Assembly (NCBI GenBank): GCA_934130545.1
Contig: CAKOYD010000001.1
Coordinates: 62,001-126,000, forward strand
Reading direction: 5' to 3'
Length of the DNA: 64,000 nt
Source: an uncultured Bacilli bacterium
GTDB lineage: Bacteria; Bacillota_I; Bacilli_A; RF39; UBA660
A program made the position numbers and the translations under genes. This document shows positions 16,351-24,038 of this stretch, in pieces (position 1 is the first letter of the stretch; each line of letters begins with the position of its first letter). The notes under the pieces were generated by a model, which worked only from the letters and a program-made list of their open reading frames with translations, searched no databases and had not been told where the DNA came from.

Positions 16351-16380
16351 TTGACAATTGGTGGTGCTAAATGGTATATT
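16351..16380 (+). promoter_or_regulatory. Promoter of the five-tRNA cluster
   Basis: A perfect TTGACA (16351-16356) and TATATT (16375-16380) are separated by 18 bp, 21 bp before the first tRNA. Confidence 0.7.
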
Positions 16381-16401
16381 ATTAACTGTCGATGCGATCA
16401 T

Positions 16402-16478
16402 GGGCGATTAGCTCAGTTGGTTAGAGCACCTGCCTTACAAGCAGGGGGTCACAGGTTCGAGTCCTGTATCGCCCACCA
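16402..16478 (+). tRNA. tRNA-Val (anticodon UAC)
   Basis: The acceptor stem GGGCGAT pairs with ATCGCCC; discriminator A and CCA are encoded. The anticodon loop CTTACAA gives UAC. Confidence 0.97.
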
Positions 16479-16485
16479 TGTTTGT

Positions 16486-16561
<76 letters not shown>

Positions 16562-16568
16562 TTTTTAT

Positions 16569-16652
16569 GGAGAGATAGCGAAGTGGTCAAACGCGGCAGA
16601 CTGTAAATCTGTTCTTTCGGGTTCCATGGTTCAAATCCATGTCTCTCCACCA
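16569..16652 (+). tRNA. tRNA-Tyr (anticodon GUA)
   Basis: The acceptor stem GGAGAGA pairs with TCTCTCC; CCA is encoded. The anticodon loop CTGTAAA gives GUA, and the long variable arm is the bacterial tyrosine type. Confidence 0.97.
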
Positions 16653-16662
16653 CTTTTGTAGT

Positions 16663-16737
16663 TGCCTCGTAGCCAAGCGGTAAGGCACCACACTTTGACT
16701 GTGGCACTCGCTAGTTCGAGTCTAGCCGAGGCAGCCA
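16663..16737 (+). tRNA. tRNA-Gln (anticodon UUG)
   Basis: The acceptor stem TGCCTCG pairs with CGAGGCA with discriminator G and encoded CCA. The anticodon loop CTTTGAC gives UUG. The U1-A72 pair and TAGCCAAGCGG are usual for glutamine tRNAs. Confidence 0.96.
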
Positions 16738-16745
16738 ATATATGT

Positions 16746-16821
16746 GTTTCGTTAGCTCAGTCGGTAGAGCATTTGACTTTTAATCAAAGGGTCTGGAGTT
16801 CGAATCTCCAACGAGACACCA
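16746..16821 (+). tRNA. tRNA-Lys (anticodon UUU)
   Basis: The acceptor stem GTTTCGT pairs with ACGAGAC (one G-U pair), discriminator A and CCA encoded. The anticodon loop CTTTTAA gives UUU. Confidence 0.96.
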
Positions 16822-16832
16822 TTTAGTAAATT

Positions 16833-16863
16833 AAGAGAATCGTTAATGATTCTCTTTTTTTGG
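16833..16863 (+). terminator. Terminator of the tRNA cluster
   Basis: AGAGAATC / GATTCTCT with a 6-nt loop followed by a run of T, starting about 12 bp after tRNA-Lys. Confidence 0.88.
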
Positions 16864-16993
16864 TTTTATAATTTTTTAGTCTAATTTTAGATAATTATAT
16901 ATGAAAAATAGCAAGTACTTTAGTACTCACTAATTTATATTTTTCAAGATTTGAGTTATACAACTATTTGACAATAGTTTAAAATATATATTC

Positions 16994-18511
16994 CTAGTCT
17001 TGCTTTTTAACAGCTATATATTTTTGATTTCTTGCATGAATGCTATTTTTGTTTGTATATTCAAGCATACCCGCTTTCAATAATGGTTTAATAATACTAT
17101 CGGCAGCATATGTTTTAGATGACAATCCTATGTATTCTCTTATTTCTTTAGATGACCTTGGTATTTCACAATAATTTAAGACTTTTTCTTTTAAGTTATC
17201 TATTATAATATTTGCTGCTATTTGTGCACCTGTTTGTGCACCTGTTTGTGCACCTGTTTGTGAATTATCATCAACAAAATTATTTCTAAAAATAACTTTA
17301 AAGCTATCTCTTTCCTCATAAAATTCGGGTTCTGGTAATCCGTATTTTTTCATTTCTCTTTTCATTGTAGGTATTCCGGAGTGTCTATTTTCAATTACAG
17401 ATCCTTTTTCTTCTAAAATTCTTACAATTGTAGGATTTCTAGATTCCATAGTAGTAGCTGTGCCTAATTTTTCTAATTTATTTGTACCATATAGATTACC
17501 AGGATTAATAATTTCTATTCTATCATTGTACATACTGACTGCTACATATGCATTCTCTGTTTGAGTACTATAATCTCTATGAATTAACGAATTTGCTACA
17601 GCTTCTCTTAAAGCTTCCATGGGATATTCTGTTTTATTGATTCTTTCACCATTAGAATTAATAATAACACTTGTTTTCATATTCCTTCTCAAAAAATTCA
17701 TTGTTCCTTCAAGCATTTCTTCTATTGTTCCTTCAATTCTTTTATTATCAATAAATCTTTCACCAAATTCTCCCGTATCTCCAAGCTCAGTTCCTGGAAC
17801 AACAACACAAGCAACAAATAATTGAGGATAAAAACTTTGTGGAAATTCGCCAAATATCATTGTCCCTGCTAATGTAGGATATACTTGATTATCACTTGTG
17901 TCAATAATACCACACAACTTTAGGCATTTTTCAAAATTGTTTTTTGCAAAATGCTGTTTTTCTATCTTTATTTTGTCAATATAACTATTCAAACGTTCCC
18001 TATTTAAATCGTCTATTGTTGCTCCTCTCGTAGGCCTTTTGTCTTCAAAAATATGATCATTATAACTTTGAAGAGCATATATTTCATAATCAGTCATTGG
18101 TTCATCTCTATCGCCTATTCTTGTATACGATCCTTTTTGTAATCCTTTTGGTTTATAGTAGCATGGTTTCTTATTCTGAGCAATTTCATCTATTTTTACT
18201 GCTAATAATTTCTTTCCTTCATAATCGAATGGTAATATGTCCGGCCTAACTGCAGGTTCCATGGAATCACTGCACATTGATGATACTTGCTTTTGCAAAT
18301 CGTTTAAGTTATAAACGCCATCTACACTAAATTTATTTTTTTCATTTATGCCGAATATAATAGTTCCACCATATTTATTAGAAAAACTTGAAAAAGTATC
18401 ATAACACTTTTTAGGGAAACCATCTGTAGCCGTTTTTGCTTCTATTTTATTAGTTTCTGTTTGATATTTTTTTAATTCTTTTATAGCATTTATCGCTTCA
18501 ATTTTTTCCAA
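16994..18511 (-). CDS. AlbA_2 (Schlafen-type) DNA-binding / ATPase-like regulator
   Basis: The 505-residue protein has an N-terminal AlbA_2 domain (about 15-135, with FSNKYGGTIIFGIN and YTRIGDRDEPM), a GHKL-like ATP-binding region (about 300-400: ALREAVANSLIHRDY, MYNDRIEIINPGNL, HSGIPTM) and a C-terminal winged helix (about 440-500). Proteins with this set are annotated as divergent AAA-4 or RecG-related regulators and are common in mobile and defence-rich regions. A Gln-Thr-Gly-Ala repeat links the domains at about residues 417-430. It is the first gene of an accessory stretch after the tRNA cluster and on the opposite strand to it. Confidence 0.87.
   Translation of the reverse strand: MEKIEAINAIKELKKYQTETNKIEAKTATDGFPKKCYDTFSSFSNKYGGTIIFGINEKNKFSVDGVYNLNDLQKQVSSMCSDSMEPAVRPDILPFDYEGKKLLAVKIDEIAQNKKPCYYKPKGLQKGSYTRIGDRDEPMTDYEIYALQSYNDHIFEDKRPTRGATIDDLNRERLNSYIDKIKIEKQHFAKNNFEKCLKLCGIIDTSDNQVYPTLAGTMIFGEFPQSFYPQLFVACVVVPGTELGDTGEFGERFIDNKRIEGTIEEMLEGTMNFLRRNMKTSVIINSNGERINKTEYPMEALREAVANSLIHRDYSTQTENAYVAVSMYNDRIEIINPGNLYGTNKLEKLGTATTMESRNPTIVRILEEKGSVIENRHSGIPTMKREMKKYGLPEPEFYEERDSFKVIFRNNFVDDNSQTGAQTGAQTGAQIAANIIIDNLKEKVLNYCEIPRSSKEIREYIGLSSKTYAADSIIKPLLKAGMLEYTNKNSIHARNQKYIAVKKQD
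17221..17262 (-). repeat. 12-bp in-frame tandem repeat (3.5 copies) encoding QTGA
   Basis: TTTGTGCACCTG (plus strand) is repeated three times without a change, with half a fourth copy. The unit is a multiple of three, so copy-number changes alter only the length of the QTGA linker between the ATPase-like and winged-helix domains. Exact identity of the copies suggests recent slippage. Confidence 0.9.
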
Positions 18512-18577
18512 GTAAGATCATCTCCTTTTAAATATTATACTATATTTTTGTTATTTTATTATTAAATGAAATTAAAT

Positions 18578-19273
18578 TTATTTTAATTCATCAAAATCAT
18601 TCATCATAAATCTCATTTTATCTATTTTCTTATCAATATGATAATGCCCACAATACCATTTATTATACACAATATTATTTTCTATCTCATCTAGAAATAT
18701 TTCTGTGCTATTATCTACTGTAGATTGATCAATTGATTCTAGAAATGCTTCATATGGTAAATATTTATAGGGACATGTATGTGATAAAACTATATCAACT
18801 TTATTATTATTTATTATTAGCTTTGTTTTTACTCTTCGCTTTATTTCTTCATTAGGCTGTTCTGATTCATACCAATTATATCCTTTCATGAGTCTATAAT
18901 ATTTATCTACGCTATATGCTCCACCTATAACTAACACTTTTTTATTATTAAAACTATAAATTTCTCCGTCCTTAGCAAATAGTATATTAGGATAATCTAT
19001 TTCATAATATATAATTCCATTATTAAATAATTTAGTTTTATAACTAGTAATATTTTCTGGCCTTTCTTCGTGATTTCCATGTATACAAAATAATGTAATA
19101 GGTAACTGTAATAAACTGTTTTTTAATATATAATCTTTGTCATCTAAAAAATAATTAATGCCGGCATCTCCGAGAATAATTAAAATATCGTCTCTTGTTG
19201 TTTCATATTTATAGCAAAATTCAAATACATCATCATATACACCGTGTTTATCACCTGTAATATAAATTGCCAT
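18578..19273 (-). CDS. Calcineurin-like metallophosphoesterase
   Basis: The 231-residue protein has the five metal-binding blocks: GDKHG (D8, H10), ILGDAG, CIHGNHEERP, VLSHTCPYKYL and CGHYHID. Such enzymes hydrolyse phosphomono- or diesters with two metal ions; the substrate is not predictable. Its ATG overlaps the stop codon of the AbiEii remnant by one base (TAATG), so it now lies at the end of the AbiE operon. The first block is GDKHG where GDxHG is the rule. A stand-alone housekeeping role or a part in the defence locus are both possible. Confidence 0.9.
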   Translation of the reverse strand: MAIYITGDKHGVYDDVFEFCYKYETTRDDILIILGDAGINYFLDDKDYILKNSLLQLPITLFCIHGNHEERPENITSYKTKLFNNGIIYYEIDYPNILFAKDGEIYSFNNKKVLVIGGAYSVDKYYRLMKGYNWYESEQPNEEIKRRVKTKLIINNNKVDIVLSHTCPYKYLPYEAFLESIDQSTVDNSTEIFLDEIENNIVYNKWYCGHYHIDKKIDKMRFMMNDFDELK

Positions 19274-19386
19274 TATTTATTCTCCTTTGAATTTATATGC
19301 TCAAAATTAATGTGAAATAGTGGTTTAAAATCTATAATTTTTTTTGAAATATTTTTCAATTTATCTTTTAATTGCATACTATTCAT
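19273..19386 (-). pseudogene. Remnant of AbiEii-type nucleotidyltransferase toxin (internally deleted, 37 aa)
   Basis: Its start overlaps the antitoxin stop by 8 bp (ATGAATAG), the usual overlap in abiE operons. The first 16 residues, MNSMQLKDKLKNISKK, match the N-terminal helix seen in AbiEii proteins, which are normally about 280-320 residues with a nucleotidyltransferase domain. Here the frame runs on only to residue 37 (ending NSKENK) and reaches the next gene. I infer a large in-frame or near-frame deletion that removed the catalytic domain and left a silent stub. It could in principle still be translated as a short peptide. Confidence 0.65.
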
Positions 19387-20227
19387 AAAATACCTCCAAA
19401 TATTTCATAACGTTGTCTTTAATTCCCATTTTATCCGCATAATTTGATAGTTTAATTAGATTTTTATCTTTCCTTTTAAGATATTCTCTTATACTATGCT
19501 TAACGTGTTCCGAATCCATTCTATTTTTAGATCTTATAATATCGCAAATACATCTTTCTATATCATACGACTTAACTTTAACTCCATTTGGCGTTTCAAC
19601 CTCAGTAAGCCCTATTTCATATATTTCATTGGACACATAAAATACATTACATTTTTCATTTACGGTATCTACGTGATAATTTTGTGGTACAGTTACCGTA
19701 TAATTATATGGAAATTCTTCTGTCATATTATAAAAATATAGAGCATTCATATGGGAGAAAATGGCTTTTTTATACTTCTGTTGAAATAGAAAATAACTAT
19801 CTTCATAAGCACTTGGTAAGACATAAAGACCACGTGAAACTTTTTCTATCATTTTTTTAGCTTCCATTATTGCTAGATATTGTCTACTAATATTTAGTGG
19901 TTCAATCATTCTTGTAGAAAGCATTCCTTTATTAGCATTCATTATTTGACTTATTGTATCAGTATATATCTTACATTGTTCGTTTGAATTATTTCTAGAA
20001 AATGTTGAAATTTGCTTGGATAGTTGCTTTATTGCTTCATACTGTTGATACAGTTTTAGTCTCTCTTGGCATATTTGTTTTGTAGTCATATCCTTCTCTT
20101 TTGATTGTTGAATACTTAGTTCTTCTTTTATTTGATTCATAGGTTTATCTATTGAATTAATTGCTTTGACATAACTATCTGTAATTTTGGAATCTATTTT
20201 ATATTTAATATTTTTGTCTATACCCAT
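19379..20227 (-). CDS. abiEi: AbiEi-family antitoxin / autorepressor with N-terminal extension
   Basis: The last 190 residues follow the AbiEi plan: a winged-helix-like start (TRMIEPLNISRQYLAIMEAKKMIEKVSRGLYVLP), then YLFQ-KYKKAIFSHMNALYFYNMTEEFPYNYTVTVP and the family strand EIGLTEVETPNGVKVKSYDIERCICDIIR, ending in a helical KYLEVFYE. AbiEi proteins neutralise the AbiEii nucleotidyltransferase indirectly by repressing their own operon. The first 95 residues are an extra, Gln-rich helical domain not usual for the family. The operon promoter is embedded in an inverted repeat, as expected for autoregulation. The toxin gene next to it is only a stub. Confidence 0.88.
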   Translation of the reverse strand: MGIDKNIKYKIDSKITDSYVKAINSIDKPMNQIKEELSIQQSKEKDMTTKQICQERLKLYQQYEAIKQLSKQISTFSRNNSNEQCKIYTDTISQIMNANKGMLSTRMIEPLNISRQYLAIMEAKKMIEKVSRGLYVLPSAYEDSYFLFQQKYKKAIFSHMNALYFYNMTEEFPYNYTVTVPQNYHVDTVNEKCNVFYVSNEIYEIGLTEVETPNGVKVKSYDIERCICDIIRSKNRMDSEHVKHSIREYLKRKDKNLIKLSNYADKMGIKDNVMKYLEVFYE

Positions 20228-20248
20228 AATAATTACCTTCTTTCTTTT

Positions 20249-20294
20249 TTGACAACTACACTGAAATTATATCATCTTTCAGTTTAGTTGTCAA
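20249..20294 (-). promoter_or_regulatory. abiE promoter embedded in an 18-bp inverted-repeat operator
   Basis: On the minus strand TTGACA (20289-20294), a 17-bp spacer and TATAAT (20266-20271) make a consensus promoter. Two 18-bp arms (20249-20266 and 20277-20294; TTGACAACTaaACTGAAA against its complement, 16 of 18 paired) flank a 10-bp centre, so the arms cover both promoter boxes. AbiEi proteins are known to bind such inverted repeats and repress. Confidence 0.82.
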
Positions 20295-20324
20295 GTTGTT
20301 TACTAATGAAATATTACATACTTG

Positions 20325-20378
20325 TTCTCTGACAAATTTAATGATAAAAACCTAATTTTCATTAGAATTGTCAGAGAA
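20325..20378. repeat. Long imperfect inverted repeat (20-bp arms, 18 paired)
   Basis: Arms 20325-20344 and 20359-20378 (TTCTCTGACAAATTTAATGA type) flank a 14-nt centre. No T run follows on either strand, so it is a poor intrinsic terminator for the thioredoxin-like gene upstream on the minus strand. It might be a folded mRNA 3' end, a processing site, or the trace of a small mobile element. Confidence 0.6.
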
Positions 20379-20400
20379 TACAATTAAAAAGAATATATTG

Positions 20401-20850
20401 CTATATTCCTCTATCTATTACTATATATTCTTTTATCCAATTAGTAAATTCATCAATATCTTGATATTTAGGTAAATCGTTATTTGATTCAGCATTTAGA
20501 CTAGTTATTACTTTACCTTTATCTATTATTATTACAGTTGGAGCATATTTTATTTTTTTAGACAATTTAGAGTTTTTTAATTCAGAGAATGGAATGGATA
20601 AGATACTGATATTATTATTTGTCATAAACGATTTAAATATGTCTTCACAAGGTATTTTTAAGGTACAATAGTTATTGTATGTATATAAGATAAATGATTC
20701 TTTATTTTCTAGATATTTATCTATTTCAGTAGCTGTACTAGTTATAAAAGTATTGTTGTCATAATATTTATCTTCTAAAGTTATTAATTCTTGTTTACCG
20801 CAACCAGTTATAAATATTATTGGTAGTATTAATAGTAATATTTTTTTCAT
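20401..20850 (-). CDS. Thioredoxin-like lipoprotein
   Basis: The 149-residue protein has a lipoprotein signal (MKKILLLILPIIFITGCGK, C17) and a thioredoxin-like core: ESFILYTYNNYCTLKIPCEDIFKSFM carries two cysteines spaced wider than a CxxC, and KYAPTVIIIDKGKVI contains the cis-proline strand. The spacing CTLKIPC suggests altered or absent disulphide exchange. Its ATG overlaps the stop of the rhodanese-like gene as ATGA, so the two exported proteins are made together. A role in sulphur or disulphide chemistry outside the membrane is inferred. Confidence 0.75.
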   Translation of the reverse strand: MKKILLLILPIIFITGCGKQELITLEDKYYDNNTFITSTATEIDKYLENKESFILYTYNNYCTLKIPCEDIFKSFMTNNNISILSIPFSELKNSKLSKKIKYAPTVIIIDKGKVITSLNAESNNDLPKYQDIDEFTNWIKEYIVIDRGI

Positions 20851-21518
20851 TTGTTTACCTCTTTTAAATATTCAAAATTTATATTGTGATAATTTACCTT
20901 CCAAAAGTCATAGTAGTCTTTACCATCTTCGGTTCTTTTTATTTGGATATTGTTTTTACCATCGTAGTACCAATATCCTCCTACATTATATATTTTATTT
21001 GGATTCCAACCTAGAGATGTTAATAGTTCTTTGGTCATGCCGGCATATCCGCCACCACCACACATTAAGAATATATATTTATCTTTAGGAAAATAATATT
21101 CTAATATTTTTAATGACTCTGCATAGTTAGCTTTATATTTACCATCTTCTGTTTTAGTGAATAGTGTTTTTCCTTGATAAGTATTTCCTACTACTTCTGG
21201 TAGGTTATTGACATTAACTAGGTATGGATAAGGTAATACTTCAAAATTTTTAACATATCCTGATAAGTACGCATCACCACCGATATTTTCATAACTAGCA
21301 GGATCTACTAGCATACGCATATCGTAATAGACACTATCTTTTCTATTTAAATATTTATCAATATTCTTTTCATTAATATTAGCATCTATTCCTAATTCTC
21401 CTCTAGTGCCTTCAGATACTTTTGGTTCAGGTAATGTTGTTTCATGTTTATATAATATAAGGCCTCCAATAACTAGAACTATTACTATACTTAGTATTAT
21501 TAATATTTTCTTTTTCAT
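20847..21518 (-). CDS. Membrane-anchored rhodanese-like protein
   Basis: I start at ATG 21518 (MKKKIL), 10 bp after GGAG; the upstream TTG/ATG candidates lack a ribosome site. The 223-residue product has an N-terminal membrane anchor (about 3-22) and a rhodanese fold: DSVYYDMRMLVDPASY near the start, then YIFLMCGGGGYAGMTKELLTSLGW with the active-site cysteine, and NVGGYWYYDG close to the end. The loop after Cys is glycine-rich, unlike typical CRxGxR. Rhodaneses move sulfane sulphur; here the domain is outside the cell. Confidence 0.78.
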   Translation of the reverse strand: MKKKILIILSIVIVLVIGGLILYKHETTLPEPKVSEGTRGELGIDANINEKNIDKYLNRKDSVYYDMRMLVDPASYENIGGDAYLSGYVKNFEVLPYPYLVNVNNLPEVVGNTYQGKTLFTKTEDGKYKANYAESLKILEYYFPKDKYIFLMCGGGGYAGMTKELLTSLGWNPNKIYNVGGYWYYDGKNNIQIKRTEDGKDYYDFWKVNYHNINFEYLKEVNK

Positions 21519-21609
21519 TAATACTCTCTCCTTTCTTTTATAATATAACATAATAAAAAAAGAACTGGTATCGAGCAGTCCTTGAATTAACTAAATTTTT
21601 ACTTGAGTT

Positions 21610-22305
21610 TTATTTTTTGCATGTATCATTTAATAATAATGGTATTTGATATGTTTCAGTTTTATTATTTATATCGGTAGAATTTATTCTTAGATATAAA
21701 TTATCACTAGTATACATTTTACAAATACGATCATAATTATCGATAGTAAATTCAACATTTTTTAAATATTCCTCTAATTTAATAGTTGTATCTGATTGGT
21801 AGTTAGAAGTACTTATTTGTTTTTCAATATTATTATATTTTTCATATAAAATGCATTCTATTTTTACATATTCTTTTTCATTGCTTGTATCACAATAGTT
21901 AATATTATTTATATATATAGATGTTTTATCTTTATTATAAGAAATACTACCAGATATTTTAAAGTTAGAACAGTTAGCAGAAAGTGTTTTAAATTCAAAG
22001 TCATTATGTTTATTTAAATATATTATAAATAGTATTATAAGTGCTACAGCAATGATAACACCTATTATTAAGTATTTATTATCCTTTTTAAGAGGCTTTT
22101 TCTCACTACCTAGTAATTCATCTATACTGACATTAAAATCGTCGGCTATTTGTTTTAATAAGGCTATATCTGGTAGATTCTTTCCATGTTCCCAATTACT
22201 TACGGCTTGATATGTAATTCCATACTTTTCAGCAAATTCTGCTTGAGTTAAATGATTATCTTTTCTTAATTTTTTAATTAACTCTCCTACTTTTTTTTGA
22301 TTCAT
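21610..22305 (-). CDS. XRE-family regulator with a membrane anchor
   Basis: Residues 6-60 form an XRE helix-turn-helix (LTQAEFAEKYGITYQAVSNWEHGKNLPD). After a linker, residues about 77-96 make one membrane helix, and the remaining 130 residues lie outside. Its ATG overlaps the phosphatase stop by 4 bp, so it is the last gene of the capsule regulatory block. A membrane-tethered repressor that senses the envelope is a reasonable inference; its target is not shown. Confidence 0.85.
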   Translation of the reverse strand: MNQKKVGELIKKLRKDNHLTQAEFAEKYGITYQAVSNWEHGKNLPDIALLKQIADDFNVSIDELLGSEKKPLKKDNKYLIIGVIIAVALIILFIIYLNKHNDFEFKTLSANCSNFKISGSISYNKDKTSIYINNINYCDTSNEKEYVKIECILYEKYNNIEKQISTSNYQSDTTIKLEEYLKNVEFTIDNYDRICKMYTSDNLYLRINSTDINNKTETYQIPLLLNDTCKK

Positions 22306-23093
22306 AATTCACTTCCATGTCCTAGTTTATTTATTATTCCTTTTAGGAAATTACTCTTAGTAGGACTATTATACTCTGGTATAGGTAAGATACTATTTTC
22401 TAATACTTTATTGGGATTTTCATTAGTTATTTTATTAAACTTATCTTCTCCTATAATTTTGATTATTTCTTTTTTTATAGTATTAAAGTTATTAAAGAAA
22501 GCACTATTTTTACGATGAATATCACTTCCTAAGAAGCTTACTAAGTTAGCATGGAACATATATTTTACCATGTTTTGAGCATCTGCTCCATACTTACCAA
22601 TAATACTTTCATAATTACATTGAAAATATATTCCTTGATTAGATAGTTCTACTACTCTATTTCTATTATTTCTAAAGTATACGTATCTTTCAGGATGAGC
22701 AATTATCACTTTAAAGTTTTCTTGTAATAGATCATCTAAGATATCATCTAATTCTGGTAATTCTTCTTCAAATGGTAATTCTACTAAGACATAACTAGTA
22801 TTATTAATAGTACTTATTTCTTGTTTATAAACTAGTTTATCAATATCTTCATTTATAAATATTTCATTACCTACATATAGTTCAATACCTAGATTTTGAT
22901 TATCTAGGTTATTTTTTAATTCATTTTTTATTTTATTATTTGCTGAATATTTACTATCTTCAATATAGTGGGGTGTTAAAATAATTTTATCGAAGCCTAG
23001 TGTACGCATTTTCTTAATAATTTCTATAGATTCTTCGATATCACTGCTACCGTCATCTATTCCATATAAAATGTGTGAATGGAAATCTATCAT
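22302..23093 (-). CDS. PHP-type protein-tyrosine phosphatase (CpsB/YwqE-like)
   Basis: This enzyme dephosphorylates the capsule tyrosine kinase. The PHP metal-binding motifs are present: DFHSHILYGIDDGS at the N-terminus, LTPHY, IAHPERY and GSDIHR. I begin at ATG 23093, 8 bp after AAAGGG; the GTG at 23102 overlaps the ribosome site. At 263 residues it matches CpsB/Wzb-type PHP phosphatases. In most loci it directly adjoins the kinase, but here a KilA-N gene separates them. Confidence 0.93.
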   Translation of the reverse strand: MIDFHSHILYGIDDGSSDIEESIEIIKKMRTLGFDKIILTPHYIEDSKYSANNKIKNELKNNLDNQNLGIELYVGNEIFINEDIDKLVYKQEISTINNTSYVLVELPFEEELPELDDILDDLLQENFKVIIAHPERYVYFRNNRNRVVELSNQGIYFQCNYESIIGKYGADAQNMVKYMFHANLVSFLGSDIHRKNSAFFNNFNTIKKEIIKIIGEDKFNKITNENPNKVLENSILPIPEYNSPTKSNFLKGIINKLGHGSEL

Positions 23094-23112
23094 ATATAAC
23101 ACCCTTTCTTAG

Positions 23113-23976
23113 TTATTGTTTTTCTTGTATGCCTTCACCATATTTTTTACTTTCTAATAATTTTATATTTTCTGCATTATTAAGTATATTTAATTGATAT
23201 TTGGCAATTTTACTTAGTATTTCGAATCTTTCTTCTTTTTCTTTTCCTTCTTTAATCATTTCTGCATTATGCGATTCTAGATTTGATAATACTGTTAATT
23301 CATTTATTGTGGCACTATCTCTTATGTTAGAATTTTTAGCCAAAGTTGGATTTAATTCTCTCCATTCTTTTGCAGTCGTATTGAATAAGGCGACATTTAA
23401 AATATCTGCTTCTTCTGCATATTTTAACCATTCTTTATTTTTATGATAATTACTATCCGGTAATACATATTTTTTTACAGCGTCAGTATGTATAAAATAA
23501 TTATTCTTTGTCAATATTCTTTTTATGTCCCATTCTCTGCTTTTATTTTCTAATTCTTTTAATCTTTCAAATTCTTTTATTAAATACAACTTAAATACTG
23601 GGCTTATTGCTGAGGCAAACTCAAAGGCAATATCCTTATGTGCATATGTCCCACCATATTTTCCACGTTTAGAATATATTCCAATTGCATTTGTCTTTTC
23701 ACACCATTCCGTTACACTCAATGTGAACGTGTGAAGTCCAGCATTTTTTCTAAACCCGTCGAATTCGACGGAATTAAAATTTGGATTGTAAATTAATTCC
23801 CATGTTCCTAGAAATTCTAAAGTTATTCTGTTCCTTAACCAATTTCTAATGATATCGTCTGCTTTTGATTTTCCATTTTTATATTTTCCAAAATCAGATA
23901 TACATATATAGTCGGTATCATTTATATTAGATATGTTTACTTTTATATTTTGAACTTCAATTATACTGTTTTTCAT
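23113..23976 (-). CDS. KilA-N domain protein
   Basis: The 287-residue protein has an N-terminal KilA-N DNA-binding domain (about 15-130: DDIIRNWLRNRITLEFLGTWE, GLHTFTLSVTEWCEKTNAIGI, GGTYAHKDIAFEFASAISPVFKLYLIKEF) and a helical C-terminal part. KilA-N proteins are typical of phages and plasmids. It sits inside the capsule operon, between kinase and phosphatase, in the same direction. Whether it is cargo that moved in or a regulator of the locus cannot be told from sequence. It ends 20 bp before the phosphatase start. Confidence 0.88.
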   Translation of the reverse strand: MKNSIIEVQNIKVNISNINDTDYICISDFGKYKNGKSKADDIIRNWLRNRITLEFLGTWELIYNPNFNSVEFDGFRKNAGLHTFTLSVTEWCEKTNAIGIYSKRGKYGGTYAHKDIAFEFASAISPVFKLYLIKEFERLKELENKSREWDIKRILTKNNYFIHTDAVKKYVLPDSNYHKNKEWLKYAEEADILNVALFNTTAKEWRELNPTLAKNSNIRDSATINELTVLSNLESHNAEMIKEGKEKEERFEILSKIAKYQLNILNNAENIKLLESKKYGEGIQEKQ

Positions 23977-24038
23977 CTATATATTCGCCTCTCTCTGCAT
24001 GTTCTTGATTACGTAATTAACTTTTTAGAATATATATT

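Noticed and set aside
15923..16401. Minus-strand frames overlapping the S1-domain gene
   Set aside because: They are the complement of a well-conserved S1 domain and run into the tRNA promoter.
16746..16821. tRNA-Lys as a proven attachment site for the following accessory genes
   Set aside because: No repeat of the tRNA 3' end was seen up to 20400 and no integrase lies in the stretch; kept only as a possibility.
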